24,923 nucleotides of DNA, taken from the NCBI GenBank assembly GCA_910585415.1, contig CAJUDT010000028.1, positions 1-24,923 of the forward strand. Reading direction: 5' to 3'. Of this stretch, positions 1 through 6,285 are shown piece after piece; the first letter of the stretch is position 1; every line of letters starts with the position of its first letter. Source of the DNA: an uncultured Flavonifractor sp. Its GTDB lineage: Bacteria; Bacillota; Clostridia; Oscillospirales; Oscillospiraceae. Both the position numbers and the translations under genes were made by a program. A model generated the notes under the pieces. The model was not told where the DNA came from and did not search any database. It saw only the letters and a program-made list of their open reading frames with translations.

Positions 1-22
1 AATCTTGCAAGGGGGATATCCG

Positions 23-385
23 CCCGAGGGGCCAATGGCCGAAGTGTTGAGGGCTGCAAGCTAAAACGGCGGGTAGCAACCAAAGGGCTTGCAAGCCCCG
101 TACCTATTCCGCCGCCCCCCTCGCGGGGGGCCCCCGCCGGAGCCCAGCGAAGCGGGTCCGGTGGGGAGAAGGAGGGGCAAAGGAGCGCAATGCAGTTTTC
201 GGCTTTAGCCGGAAACGGAATGGAGCGGATTTCGCCCCGACGCGGGGTCCGGGCCCGCAGGCCCGGCGATCTTTGGTTACTTTCCATCGCTGGAAAGTAA
301 CCCGCCGGAGGCGGGACCAGAAAACGAACAGCAGAGAGTACCGAGGAAGAGGCAAAAGGGAAACCCCAAAGCACCCCCGAAAGCC
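23..385 (+). repeat. Terminal intergenic repeat, copy A (inverted relative to copy B at the right end)
   Basis: This stretch reappears as its reverse complement at the right edge of the window. Matching blocks, in order, are CCCGAGGGGCCAATGGCCGA at 23, CTAAAACGGCGGGTA near 61, GGGCTTGCAAGCCCCGTA near 87, CCGGGCCCGCAGGCCCGG near 249, the hairpin at 275-302, CCCGCCGGAGGC right after it, then GAGGAAGAGGCA, AAAGGGAA and CGAAAGCC ending at 385. Copy A holds about 115 extra bases (roughly 119-235) that copy B lacks, and one unit of an approximately 50-bp segment that copy B has twice. I see no convincing gene, ribosome binding site or transposase in it; open frames crossing it are composition-driven. 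It ends 11 bp downstream of the stop codon of the minus-strand regulator. It resembles a non-autonomous multi-copy intergenic element. Confidence 0.85.
275..302. repeat. Perfect 12-bp stem hairpin inside copy A
   Basis: GGTTACTTTCCA (275-286) and TGGAAAGTAACC (291-302) form a perfect stem around the loop TCGC. Copy B has the identical stem at 24763-24774 / 24779-24790 around a different loop, GTGA. Keeping both arms while the loop changes points to selection on structure, or to a recognition site for the activity that moves the repeat. No T-run follows on either strand, so it is not an obvious intrinsic terminator. Confidence 0.9.
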
Positions 386-395
386 CCTGCCAGGC

Positions 396-1028
396 TCAGG
401 GAGCCGCCTCCCCTGTGAGCTCCCCCAAATATTTATATACGGTATAACGAGAAACTTGCAGGCGTTTAGCCACAAAGGGCACCGACTTCCGGTAAGAAAA
501 CGCATTTTTCTGGTCCAAAAGCGCAATAATCCTCATCCGGTCCCGCTTATTGAGGGCATTGACCGGCTTTCCCACTGCGGAAATACACTCATCCAGCAAA
601 TCATTGAGCCCGCTCTCCCCCCCGCGCCACATGGCGCTTTGAAGGTCCGCCTGCGCGCTCATCAAATCCACCAGAATCCGGTTGGCGTACACCAGAGAGG
701 AATAATCAAAGTTAATCCCCAAGGCCAGATTGTACCCCTCCCCAATCAAATGAAAGGTACTGCTCTTAATCTGCTGCCCTGCGGGCGTAGTGGCGTAGAG
801 ATTGACAAAATCCGTCACCAGGGCGTCCTGGTCCAGCTCCCGGACACTGCCCAGAATATCCATGGTGGAGCCCACCTCCCGCCCGGACACATGCCCATTA
901 TAAATAGACAAAATCGGATGGCTGGGGTCCCCCATATCGTGTACCAACGTCTCGCAGCTGGAGCCGAACATCTCCGCAATGCCCCGGGCGGTGCGGTCCA
1001 AAAATTCAAAAGCCTCATCCCGGTCCAT
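396..1028 (-). CDS. YheO/DauR-like PAS and helix-turn-helix transcriptional regulator
   Basis: A 210-residue protein with the YheO-like PAS domain in its N-terminal two thirds (it begins by checking a phosphate- or ligand-like pocket region with VHDMGDPSHPILSIYNGHVSG) is the best description of residues 1-120. The C-terminal 60 residues form a helix-turn-helix of the DauR type (FVAKRLQVSRYTVYKYLGE). Length and domain order match that family, whose characterised member DauR represses D-arginine catabolism; here the target is unknown. The ATG at 1028 follows GGGAGG by 6 bases. The gene is divergent from the NiaR-like gene, with a good minus-strand promoter at 1062-1090. Its stop is followed after 10 bases by the end of repeat copy A, so no normal terminator was seen. 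The family call is firm; the ligand is not inferable. Confidence 0.85.
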   Translation of the reverse strand: MDRDEAFEFLDRTARGIAEMFGSSCETLVHDMGDPSHPILSIYNGHVSGREVGSTMDILGSVRELDQDALVTDFVNLYATTPAGQQIKSSTFHLIGEGYNLALGINFDYSSLVYANRILVDLMSAQADLQSAMWRGGESGLNDLLDECISAVGKPVNALNKRDRMRIIALLDQKNAFSYRKSVPFVAKRLQVSRYTVYKYLGELTGEAAP

Positions 1029-1061
1029 GGGACGCCTCCCTTTTGCATGGCTGTCTTGCTT

Positions 1062-1090
1062 ATTGTACTATGACTGGAGAAAAAATGCAA
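1062..1090 (-). promoter_or_regulatory. Sigma-A promoter for the YheO-like regulator
   Basis: Read on the minus strand, TTGCAT (1090-1085), a 17-bp spacer and TACAAT (1067-1062) lie 34 bases upstream of the start codon. It is almost back-to-back with the plus-strand promoter at 1095-1124, so one bound regulator could influence both genes. Confidence 0.7.
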
Positions 1091-1094
1091 GATG

Positions 1095-1124
1095 TTTACA
1101 TCCGTCGATTGGACGTGTTATACT
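1095..1124 (+). promoter_or_regulatory. Sigma-A promoter for the NiaR-like gene
   Basis: TTTACA (1095-1100), an 18-bp spacer and TATACT (1119-1124) precede the start at 1192. The leader between them is about 60 bases and C-rich. It shares a control region of under 70 bp with the divergent YheO-like gene. Confidence 0.7.
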
Positions 1125-1191
1125 AAAAAAACAATCCCCCGCCCCGCCGCCCCAACCGGCGGCCGGGACCCGCCGAAAGGAGTGCATCCCT

Positions 1192-1713
1192 ATGCCCGCT
1201 TTATCCGCCCAGGAGCGCCGCCGCCAGATTTCCGCCCGGCTCTGCCGCGCCGGGAACCCAGTCAGCGCCGCCGCCCTGGCCCAGGAATTTTCCGTCAGCC
1301 GTCAGATTATCGTGGGCGATGTGGCCCTTCTGCGGGCCTCCGGCGCGGACATTACCGCCACGCCCAGGGGCTACCTCCTGGGCCATGCCGGGACGGGCCT
1401 TGTCCGCACCGCCGCCTGCAGCCACACCCCCGAGGACATGGGCCGGGAGCTCTACGCCATCGTGGACGCCGGGTGCGAGGTCCTGGATGTCATCGTCGAG
1501 CACCCCGTCTACGGCCAGCTGGCCGGCGCCCTGCACCTGCGCACCCGGAGCGACGTGGACCAATTTCTCCGCCGCGTGGAGGAACACAGGGCCCGTCCCC
1601 TGTCCGCCCTCACCGGCGGCATCCACCTGCACACCCTCCGCTGTCCCGACCAGGAAGCGTGCCAAAATGCGCTGAAAGCACTGGAAACACAGGGCTTTTT
1701 GCTCAATATGTGA
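1192..1713 (+). CDS. niaR: NiaR-like transcriptional repressor (HTH_11 plus 3H domain)
   Basis: A 173-residue protein. Residues about 6-62 form an HTH_11 DNA-binding domain (AALAQEFSVSRQIIVGDVALLR), and residues about 75-170 form a 3H domain. His78, Glu86, His145 and His147 (in TGGIHLHTL) occupy positions expected of the metal site of this domain in the Thermotoga homologue TM1602. NiaR proteins sense niacin and repress NAD-synthesis or niacin-uptake genes; no such gene is in this window, so the regulon must be elsewhere or the ligand differs. The start was chosen at 1192 because AAAGGAG lies 9 bases upstream; longer in-frame starts lack a ribosome site and run into the divergent promoter region. 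It ends 143 bp before the antiporter, which has its own promoter. Confidence 0.88.
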   Translation: MPALSAQERRRQISARLCRAGNPVSAAALAQEFSVSRQIIVGDVALLRASGADITATPRGYLLGHAGTGLVRTAACSHTPEDMGRELYAIVDAGCEVLDVIVEHPVYGQLAGALHLRTRSDVDQFLRRVEEHRARPLSALTGGIHLHTLRCPDQEACQNALKALETQGFLLNM

Positions 1714-1764
1714 TAATGCAACGTGATGAAGTATTTGACATATAGTAAATTTACCGAAAAAGTA

Positions 1765-1793
1765 TTGCCAAATTGTGAATAATAGTGTATCAT
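1765..1793 (+). promoter_or_regulatory. Promoter of the NhaC-family transporter, with an upstream palindrome
   Basis: TTGCCA (1765-1770), a 17-bp spacer and TATCAT (1788-1793) lie 63 bases before the start at 1857. Just upstream is TTGACA at 1735-1740 with no good -10 partner, and the perfect 10-bp palindrome GTAAATTTAC at 1745-1754, immediately before the -35, where an operator could sit. AT-rich sequence here contrasts with the surrounding GC-rich DNA. Confidence 0.65.
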
Positions 1794-1856
1794 ATAGCCG
1801 AGTCCTTTAGGTTGGGGAGCTTCATAGGATTCGGAATTTATAAGGGAGGGCTAAGA

Positions 1857-3527
1857 ATGAACTCAGCTCGCACAAAAAAATTTGGCAAGCTCTTAATCGT
1901 TCTCTTTGCGCTGGCCTCGGTGATGATGACCGTGGCGTTTGCCGAGGGAGACGGAGAGGCTGTCAGTCAGTTCTACGGCACCATCTGGTCCCTGGTACCC
2001 CCTGTGGTTGCCATCGTTCTCGCGCTCATCACCAAGGAAGTCTATTCGTCCCTGTTCATCGGCATCATCGCCGGACTTCTGCTCCAGGCGAACTTCAATC
2101 CTATCAACGCATTCAAGCTGTTCACAGACAACGTTGCCACAAACATTGGTGACAACGCCGGTATCCTCATCTTCCTGGTCGTTCTGGGCACCATGGTGGC
2201 CCTGATGATCCGGGCCGGTGGCTCCAAGGCCTACGGCGATTGGGCCATATCTCATATCAAGACCAAGTCCGGCGCCCTGTTTGCCACCTTCGTCCTGGCC
2301 ATCGTCCTGGGCGTGGACGACTACTTCAACAACCTGACCACCGGCAACGTCATGCGTCCCGTTACCGACGGCCACAAGATTTCCCGCGCCAAGCTGGCCT
2401 ACATGTGCGACGCCACCGCCGCCCCTGTGTGTATCATGATGCCTGTGTCCTCCTGGGCTGCCGCCGTTACCGGCGTCATCAACAACGAGGAGCTGGGCTT
2501 CCAGATCTTCGTCCGTGCCATTCCCTACAACTACTACGCCATCCTTACCATGGTCTTCATTGTCATTATGACCGCCCTGAACATCGACTACGGTCCCATG
2601 AAGACCCATGAGGACAACGCCGTCAAGGGCGACCTCTATACCACAGAGCACCGCCCCTTCGCTGGTGTGGAAGAGATGAAGTTCAATCCCGACGGTAAGG
2701 TCATTGACCTGATTATCCCTGTCATCATCCTTATCATCGGCTGCGTGGCCGGTCTGGCTTACGAGGGCTATCTGGCTGGCGGCACTGACATCCTGAGCAT
2801 GTTCGCCAACACCTCTGCCGGTCCTGCTCTGGCCTTTGGTTCCGCTGTTGCTCTGTTGATCAACTTCATCTACTTCATCGCCCGCCGCTCCATGAAGTTC
2901 ACGGACCTGATGGACTGCCTGCCTGAGGGCTTTAAGCAGATGGTCCCCGCCATCCTCATCCTGTGCTTTGCCTGGACCATCGGCGGCGTAACCCGGTACG
3001 GCCTGGGCGCTCCCGACTTCGTGGCCGGCCTGGTGAAGGCCATGGGCCCCTCTCTCCAGAACATGCTGCCCGCAGTGGTATTTCTGATCGCCTGCTTCCT
3101 GGGCTTCGCCACCGGTACCTCCTGGGGCACCTTCGGCATCCTGCTGCCCATCGTGCTGGAGATCTTCACTCCCGGCGGCTTCGACAACCTGACCGCTGAG
3201 GCCCTGAATGAAGTGCCCATCCTGATGGTCGGCATCGGCGCCACCCTGGGCGGCGCGGTCTGCGGCGACCACTGCTCGCCCATTTCCGATACCACTATCA
3301 TGGCTTCCTCGGGCGCACAGTGCTACCACCTGAACCATGTGGCCACTCAGCTCCCCTATGCCCTGACTGTGGCTGCTATTTCCTTCGTTAACTACATCAT
3401 CACCGGCCTGCTGATTGGCTCTGTGCCGGAGATCGTCTGCCTGCTGATTGCCATTGCCACCACCGTGGGCGTAATGGTTGTCATCGGCAAGATGAACCAC
3501 TCTATGACCACCCACTCGGTCCGCTGA
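1857..3527 (+). CDS. NhaC-family Na+/H+ antiporter-like membrane transporter
   Basis: A 556-residue polytopic membrane protein. The first hydrophobic helix (residues about 10-30) ends in a VAFAEG sequence that looks like a cleavable signal. About ten further hydrophobic segments follow. The C-terminal family signature GDHCSPISDTTIMAS, followed by GAQCYHLNHVATQLPYA, and the mid-protein DDYFNNLTTGNVMRP are typical of the NhaC group (COG1757). That group includes sodium/proton antiporters, but also organic-acid and amino-acid exchangers, so the substrate is uncertain. The start was set at 1857 because AAGGGAGGG lies 6 bases upstream; the longer frame beginning at 1785 would start inside the promoter. 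It is monocistronic, with its own promoter and a strong terminator. Import of lysine for the kam operon is conceivable but unsupported: the genes are 9 kb apart and this leader has no L-box. Confidence 0.9.
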   Translation: MNSARTKKFGKLLIVLFALASVMMTVAFAEGDGEAVSQFYGTIWSLVPPVVAIVLALITKEVYSSLFIGIIAGLLLQANFNPINAFKLFTDNVATNIGDNAGILIFLVVLGTMVALMIRAGGSKAYGDWAISHIKTKSGALFATFVLAIVLGVDDYFNNLTTGNVMRPVTDGHKISRAKLAYMCDATAAPVCIMMPVSSWAAAVTGVINNEELGFQIFVRAIPYNYYAILTMVFIVIMTALNIDYGPMKTHEDNAVKGDLYTTEHRPFAGVEEMKFNPDGKVIDLIIPVIILIIGCVAGLAYEGYLAGGTDILSMFANTSAGPALAFGSAVALLINFIYFIARRSMKFTDLMDCLPEGFKQMVPAILILCFAWTIGGVTRYGLGAPDFVAGLVKAMGPSLQNMLPAVVFLIACFLGFATGTSWGTFGILLPIVLEIFTPGGFDNLTAEALNEVPILMVGIGATLGGAVCGDHCSPISDTTIMASSGAQCYHLNHVATQLPYALTVAAISFVNYIITGLLIGSVPEIVCLLIAIATTVGVMVVIGKMNHSMTTHSVR

Positions 3528-3546
3528 TTCCCATCGCGTTTGAACA

Positions 3547-3583
3547 CGGGCCCCGCTCTTTGGAGCGGGGCCCGCTTTTTTAT
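3547..3583 (+). terminator. Intrinsic terminator of the NhaC-family gene
   Basis: A perfect 12-bp GC stem (CGGGCCCCGCTC, 3547-3558, with 3563-3574), the 4-base loop TTTG, and a T-run from 3576. The T-run overlaps the stop codon (3580-3582) of the convergent tepA gene. On the minus strand no U-run follows the stem, so it works clearly only for the plus strand. Confidence 0.92.
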
Positions 3584-4323
3584 GGCAGGTCCTCCCGGGC
3601 CTCGTCTGCCTCCCGGGCCTCCCGCTCCGCCTTGGCCTGGTCCATGCACGCGTGGAGGCAGGCCAGGGCGGAGGAAAGACCGCCAATCTCGTCAATCAGG
3701 CCGATGCTCACCGCTTCCTCTCCATAAATGACACTGCCCACGTCCGCAGCCAGCTCTCCGGTCTGGAGCATCAGGCGGGTAAAGGTCTCCTTGTCCACCT
3801 TGCTGTTCCGGGTGACAAACTGGGTGATACGCTCCTGAATGCGCTCAAAATAATTGAAGGTTTGGGGCACGCCAATGACCAGACCGTTGAGCCGCACGGG
3901 ATGAATGGTCATTGCCGCCGAGGGGGCGATAAAGGAACGCTTGGCGGACACCGCCAGGGGCACCCCGATGGAGTGCCCGCCCCCCAGCACCAGGGAAACC
4001 GTGGGCTTGGTCATGCTGGCAATCAGCTCCGCAATGCCCAGCCCCGCCTCGATATCGCCCCCCACGGTGTTCAGCAGCACCAGCAGGCCGTCCACCTCGT
4101 CGCTCTCCTCCAGAGCGGCCAGCAGGGGCATGACGTGTTCATATTTCGTGGTCTTGGCGTTGGGCGGCAGGAGCTGGTGCCCCTCAATCTGGCCCACGAT
4201 GGTCAGGGTGTGAATGGTCCCCCGCTCGGTCTTGATGGTGGCCGAGCCCATGTCCACCAGCTGCTGAGGACCTCCACCCGCGTACTCCCCGCCGCACTCC
4301 TGGTCCGGTCTTGTCTCGTCCAT
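3580..4323 (-). CDS. tepA: TepA-like ClpP-family serine protease
   Basis: A 247-residue cytosolic ClpP-fold protein. The segment around residues 40-66 (IVGQIEGH, then KTTKYEHVMP), the glycine-rich block LGGGHSIGVPLAVSA with the presumed nucleophile Ser118, and MTIHPVRLNGLVIGVPQTF with His141 match the TepA group rather than housekeeping ClpP. EEAVSIGLIDEIGG closes the fold. Bacillus TepA was named for translocation enhancement and later linked to removal of accumulated spore or membrane proteins; its physiological substrate is unclear. The last 20 residues are highly charged (KAEREAREADEAREDLP). The ATG at 4323 has AAGGGGG 7 bases upstream; longer starts would run back into the DUF1349 gene. 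It is divergent from that gene and convergent with the transporter. Confidence 0.88.
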   Translation of the reverse strand: MDETRPDQECGGEYAGGGPQQLVDMGSATIKTERGTIHTLTIVGQIEGHQLLPPNAKTTKYEHVMPLLAALEESDEVDGLLVLLNTVGGDIEAGLGIAELIASMTKPTVSLVLGGGHSIGVPLAVSAKRSFIAPSAAMTIHPVRLNGLVIGVPQTFNYFERIQERITQFVTRNSKVDKETFTRLMLQTGELAADVGSVIYGEEAVSIGLIDEIGGLSSALACLHACMDQAKAEREAREADEAREDLP

Positions 4324-4407
4324 ACTGCGCCCCCTTGCTTCTTTGGGCCCAGTTTGCCCCTTTTTCGGAATTTGATACCCTTCGCATTTGGCACGGGCCT
4401 TTCCCTC

Positions 4408-4436
4408 TGGCCAAAATAGGCCCGCTGTGGTATACT
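4408..4436 (+). promoter_or_regulatory. Probable promoter of the DUF1349 gene
   Basis: A perfect-looking -10, TATACT (4431-4436), has only a weak -35 match (TGGCCA, 4408-4413) at 17 bp. The gene starts 31 bases downstream, behind GAGAGGGAGGG. The weak -35 suggests either low activity or help from an activator. Confidence 0.5.
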
Positions 4437-4467
4437 GGAAGCATCCACCGAGAGGGAGGGAAACAGC

Positions 4468-5055
4468 ATGGAATTTGACCTCAGCGCACTGACCTGGACC
4501 CGCGCCCCCAAGGCCTTTGACCTTCAGCCCGGCCGCATCTCCATCACCACCCAGCCCCACACCGACCTGTGGCAGCGGACCTATTACGGCTTCCGGAACG
4601 ACAACGCCCCCGTGCTCCAGCTGGCCACAAAGGAGCCCTATTTCTCCTTCACCGTCAGGACCCAATTCCACAGCAAGCGCCGCTTCGACCAATGCGGCGT
4701 GGCGCTCTACCTGGACAGCGAGAACTGGCTCAAGGCCTCCATTGAGTACGAAAACGAGCGTTTCCAGCGCCTGGGCAGTGTGGTGACCAATCACGGCTGG
4801 TCCGACTGGGCCACCACCGACATCGACGCAGGCATCCGCACTATGTGGTACCGCCTCAGCCGCCGGGAGAGTGATTATTGTATCGAGTGCTCCCCGGACG
4901 GCGCGGCGTTCAAGCAAATGCGCATCTGCCACCTGTGGGAGGGCAGCGGAGAAATCCGCTTCGGCATCTACGCCTGCTCCCCGGAGGCGTCCTCCTTTGA
5001 GGCCGTCTTTACCCACATGGAACTGAGCGAATGCAAATGGCCCGCCCATACATAG
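4468..5055 (+). CDS. DUF1349 (concanavalin-like fold) domain protein
   Basis: A 195-residue protein whose whole length fits the DUF1349 family, a beta-sandwich related to concanavalin-type lectin/glucanase folds. Visible hallmarks are TDLWQRTYYGF near residue 32, the central CGVALYLDSENWLKASIEYENE, a GWSDWATTDID loop, and FGIYACSPEASSFEAVFTHMEL at the C-terminus. There is no signal peptide, so it should be cytosolic. No catalytic function is established for most members; some are annotated as regulators or as carbohydrate-associated. The ATG at 4468 follows a purine-rich GAGGGAGGG. It stands alone between a promoter and a terminator. Confidence 0.82.
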   Translation: MEFDLSALTWTRAPKAFDLQPGRISITTQPHTDLWQRTYYGFRNDNAPVLQLATKEPYFSFTVRTQFHSKRRFDQCGVALYLDSENWLKASIEYENERFQRLGSVVTNHGWSDWATTDIDAGIRTMWYRLSRRESDYCIECSPDGAAFKQMRICHLWEGSGEIRFGIYACSPEASSFEAVFTHMELSECKWPAHT

Positions 5056-5060
5056 GTCAA

Positions 5061-5104
5061 AGCTCCCCCGCCGCAGAGGTACGCGGCAGGGGAGCTCTTT
5101 TTTT
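5061..5104 (+). terminator. Intrinsic terminator of the DUF1349 gene
   Basis: AGCTCCCC (5061-5068) pairs with GGGGAGCT (5089-5096). After one mismatch the stem continues with GCCGC/GCGGC around the loop AGAGGTAC. A run of seven T follows (5098-5104). It also lies downstream of the convergent collagen-like gene (stop at 5158), but that strand shows no clear U-tract. Confidence 0.9.
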
Positions 5105-5157
5105 GCAGGAGGGCTTTCTCATACTATTTCTTGTACAGAAGAATTAGTATCAGCGCC

Positions 5158-6054
5158 TCAGGTAGCCAGCAGGCCAGCCGCCCGCAGACTGGCCAGCAGC
5201 TGATTGAACCGAACAACCACATCCGGCTGACCGGTAGCATTCGGTACGGCAGCAGCCGCCGTAATTTCCCCGGCAGGGCCAGTAGGGCCCTTTGGACCTG
5301 TCGCGCCAGCAGGGCCAGTGGGTCCAGTCGGGCCAGTCACGCCATTGGGGCCGGTGGGTCCAGTCGGGCCAGTTACGCCATCGGGACCGGTGGGTCCAGT
5401 CGGGCCGGTCACGCCATCGGGGCCAGTGGGACCAGTCGGGCCAGTCACACCATCAGGGCCAGTCGGACCCGTCGGACCAGTCACACCATCAGGGCCGGTA
5501 GGACCCGTCGGGCCAGTCACGCCAGTAGGGCCAGTGGGACCCGTCGGGCCAGTTACGCCATCGGGACCGGTGGGGCCCGTCGGGCCAGTCACACCATCGG
5601 GGCCGGTGGGGCCCGTCGGGCCAGTCACACCATCGGGACCGGTGGGGCCAGTCGGACCAGTCACACCATCAGGGCCGGTGGGTCCCGTCGGACCAGTTAC
5701 GCCATCAGGGCCAGTGGGACCCGTCGGACCAGTTACGCCAGTAGGGCCAGTGGGACCCGTCGGGCCAGTCGCGCCCGTAGGACCACCGGCGGGGCCAGCC
5801 GCACCGGTCGCGCCAGTCGCACCAGCAGGGCCAGTCGCACCGGCGGGGCCGGTCGCGCCAGCGGGGCCAGTGGGGCCGTCTGCACCTGTGGGACCCCGCA
5901 TACCGGCGGGGCCCGGCCTCCCCTGGGGGCCCATCGGACCCATTGGCCCCATGGGTCCCGCAGGCCCGGCAGGGCCGGGCACCGGGCAGAACTGGGGACA
6001 GCTGGGACAGCAGCAAGGGCTCTCCGGCGGTTGCTTGGGCCTGTAAATGTTCAT
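5158..6054 (-). CDS. Collagen-like triple-helix repeat protein
   Basis: A 298-residue protein in three parts. The short N-terminus is Cys-rich (CCCPSCPQFCP at residues 14-24). A long Gly-X-Y collagen tract follows (residues about 27-257), first irregular, then twelve regular 12-residue units of the form GPTGPTGPxGVT with x mostly Asp. The C-terminal globular tail (EITAAAAVPNATGQPDVVVRFNQLLASLRAAGLLAT) resembles that of other clostridial collagen-like proteins. No classical signal peptide is seen. Spore-forming Firmicutes place such proteins on the exosporium or spore coat, so a spore-surface or cell-surface role is likely but inferred. The start at 6054 was chosen for AAGGAG 12 bases upstream; the longer frame to 6123 begins before that ribosome site. 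The Cys cluster could cross-link or cap trimers. Confidence 0.9.
   Translation of the reverse strand: MNIYRPKQPPESPCCCPSCPQFCPVPGPAGPAGPMGPMGPMGPQGRPGPAGMRGPTGADGPTGPAGATGPAGATGPAGATGATGAAGPAGGPTGATGPTGPTGPTGVTGPTGPTGPDGVTGPTGPTGPDGVTGPTGPTGPDGVTGPTGPTGPDGVTGPTGPTGPDGVTGPTGPTGPTGVTGPTGPTGPDGVTGPTGPTGPDGVTGPTGPTGPDGVTGPTGPTGPDGVTGPTGPTGPNGVTGPTGPTGPAGATGPKGPTGPAGEITAAAAVPNATGQPDVVVRFNQLLASLRAAGLLAT
5299..5766 (-). repeat. Tandem 36-bp coding repeats of the collagen domain
   Basis: Twelve contiguous 36-bp units occupy 5335-5766, and a thirteenth, variant unit (ending GAT instead of GVT) lies at 5299-5334. Reading along the protein, the variable residue is Thr once, Asp five times, Thr once, Asp four times, then Asn. 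The repeated order Thr-Asp-Asp suggests that blocks of several units were duplicated together. Codons at synonymous sites (ACC/ACT, GGG/GGC/GGT) vary between units, so the array is not freshly expanded. Such arrays commonly change copy number and can be collapsed in assembly. Confidence 0.93.
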
Positions 6055-6208
6055 AGAAACAACAAGCTCCTTCCGCTTGGACTCTGGAGGCCGGAGCTGT
6101 CCGCCCTCCAGGCGGCGGGGCATAGACCCCGTCAGTCCATGATATGCGCTATGTCCTCCGGCGCTCCCGGCGCCTCCGCAGGAGCTCGGATTTTTTTGTC
6201 TGGGGGAA

Positions 6209-6237
6209 TCGACTTTTGCCCGTCTCTGTGCTATGAT
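6209..6237 (+). promoter_or_regulatory. Probable promoter of the 5'-nucleotidase gene
   Basis: TCGACT (6209-6214), a 17-bp spacer and TATGAT (6232-6237) lie 48 bases upstream of the start at 6286. The rest of the 230-bp divergent region back to the collagen-like gene start (6054) holds no second convincing sigma-A promoter on the minus strand. A CATATCAT sequence near 6140 on the minus strand resembles a sporulation sigma-E -10 only loosely. Confidence 0.5.
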
Positions 6238-6285
6238 AGAGCCATACCCGGATTACAAAGGAAAATCTGAAAGGAGACATTGTCT

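Noticed and set aside
104..526. Open frame of 140 codons on the minus strand across copy A
   Set aside because: It crosses the repeat and the end of the YheO-like gene, has no ribosome site, and its sequence is Arg/Pro/Gly-rich as expected from GC-rich non-coding DNA.
1735..1754. NiaR operator near the NhaC-family gene
   Set aside because: The palindrome GTAAATTTAC and TTGACA do not match the NiaR site as I remember it closely enough to claim.
1857..3527. Lysine permease for the kam operon
   Set aside because: Family level only; distant from the operon, without an L-box, and NhaC-family substrates vary.
5299..5766. Possible CRISPR array (36-bp repeats)
   Set aside because: Units are directly contiguous with no spacers and keep a reading frame coding for Gly-X-Y.
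5318..6046. Long plus-strand GPV-repeat frame opposite the collagen-like gene
   Set aside because: It is the mirror translation of the 36-bp repeats; it lacks a ribosome site, and the minus frame has the proper N- and C-terminal domains.
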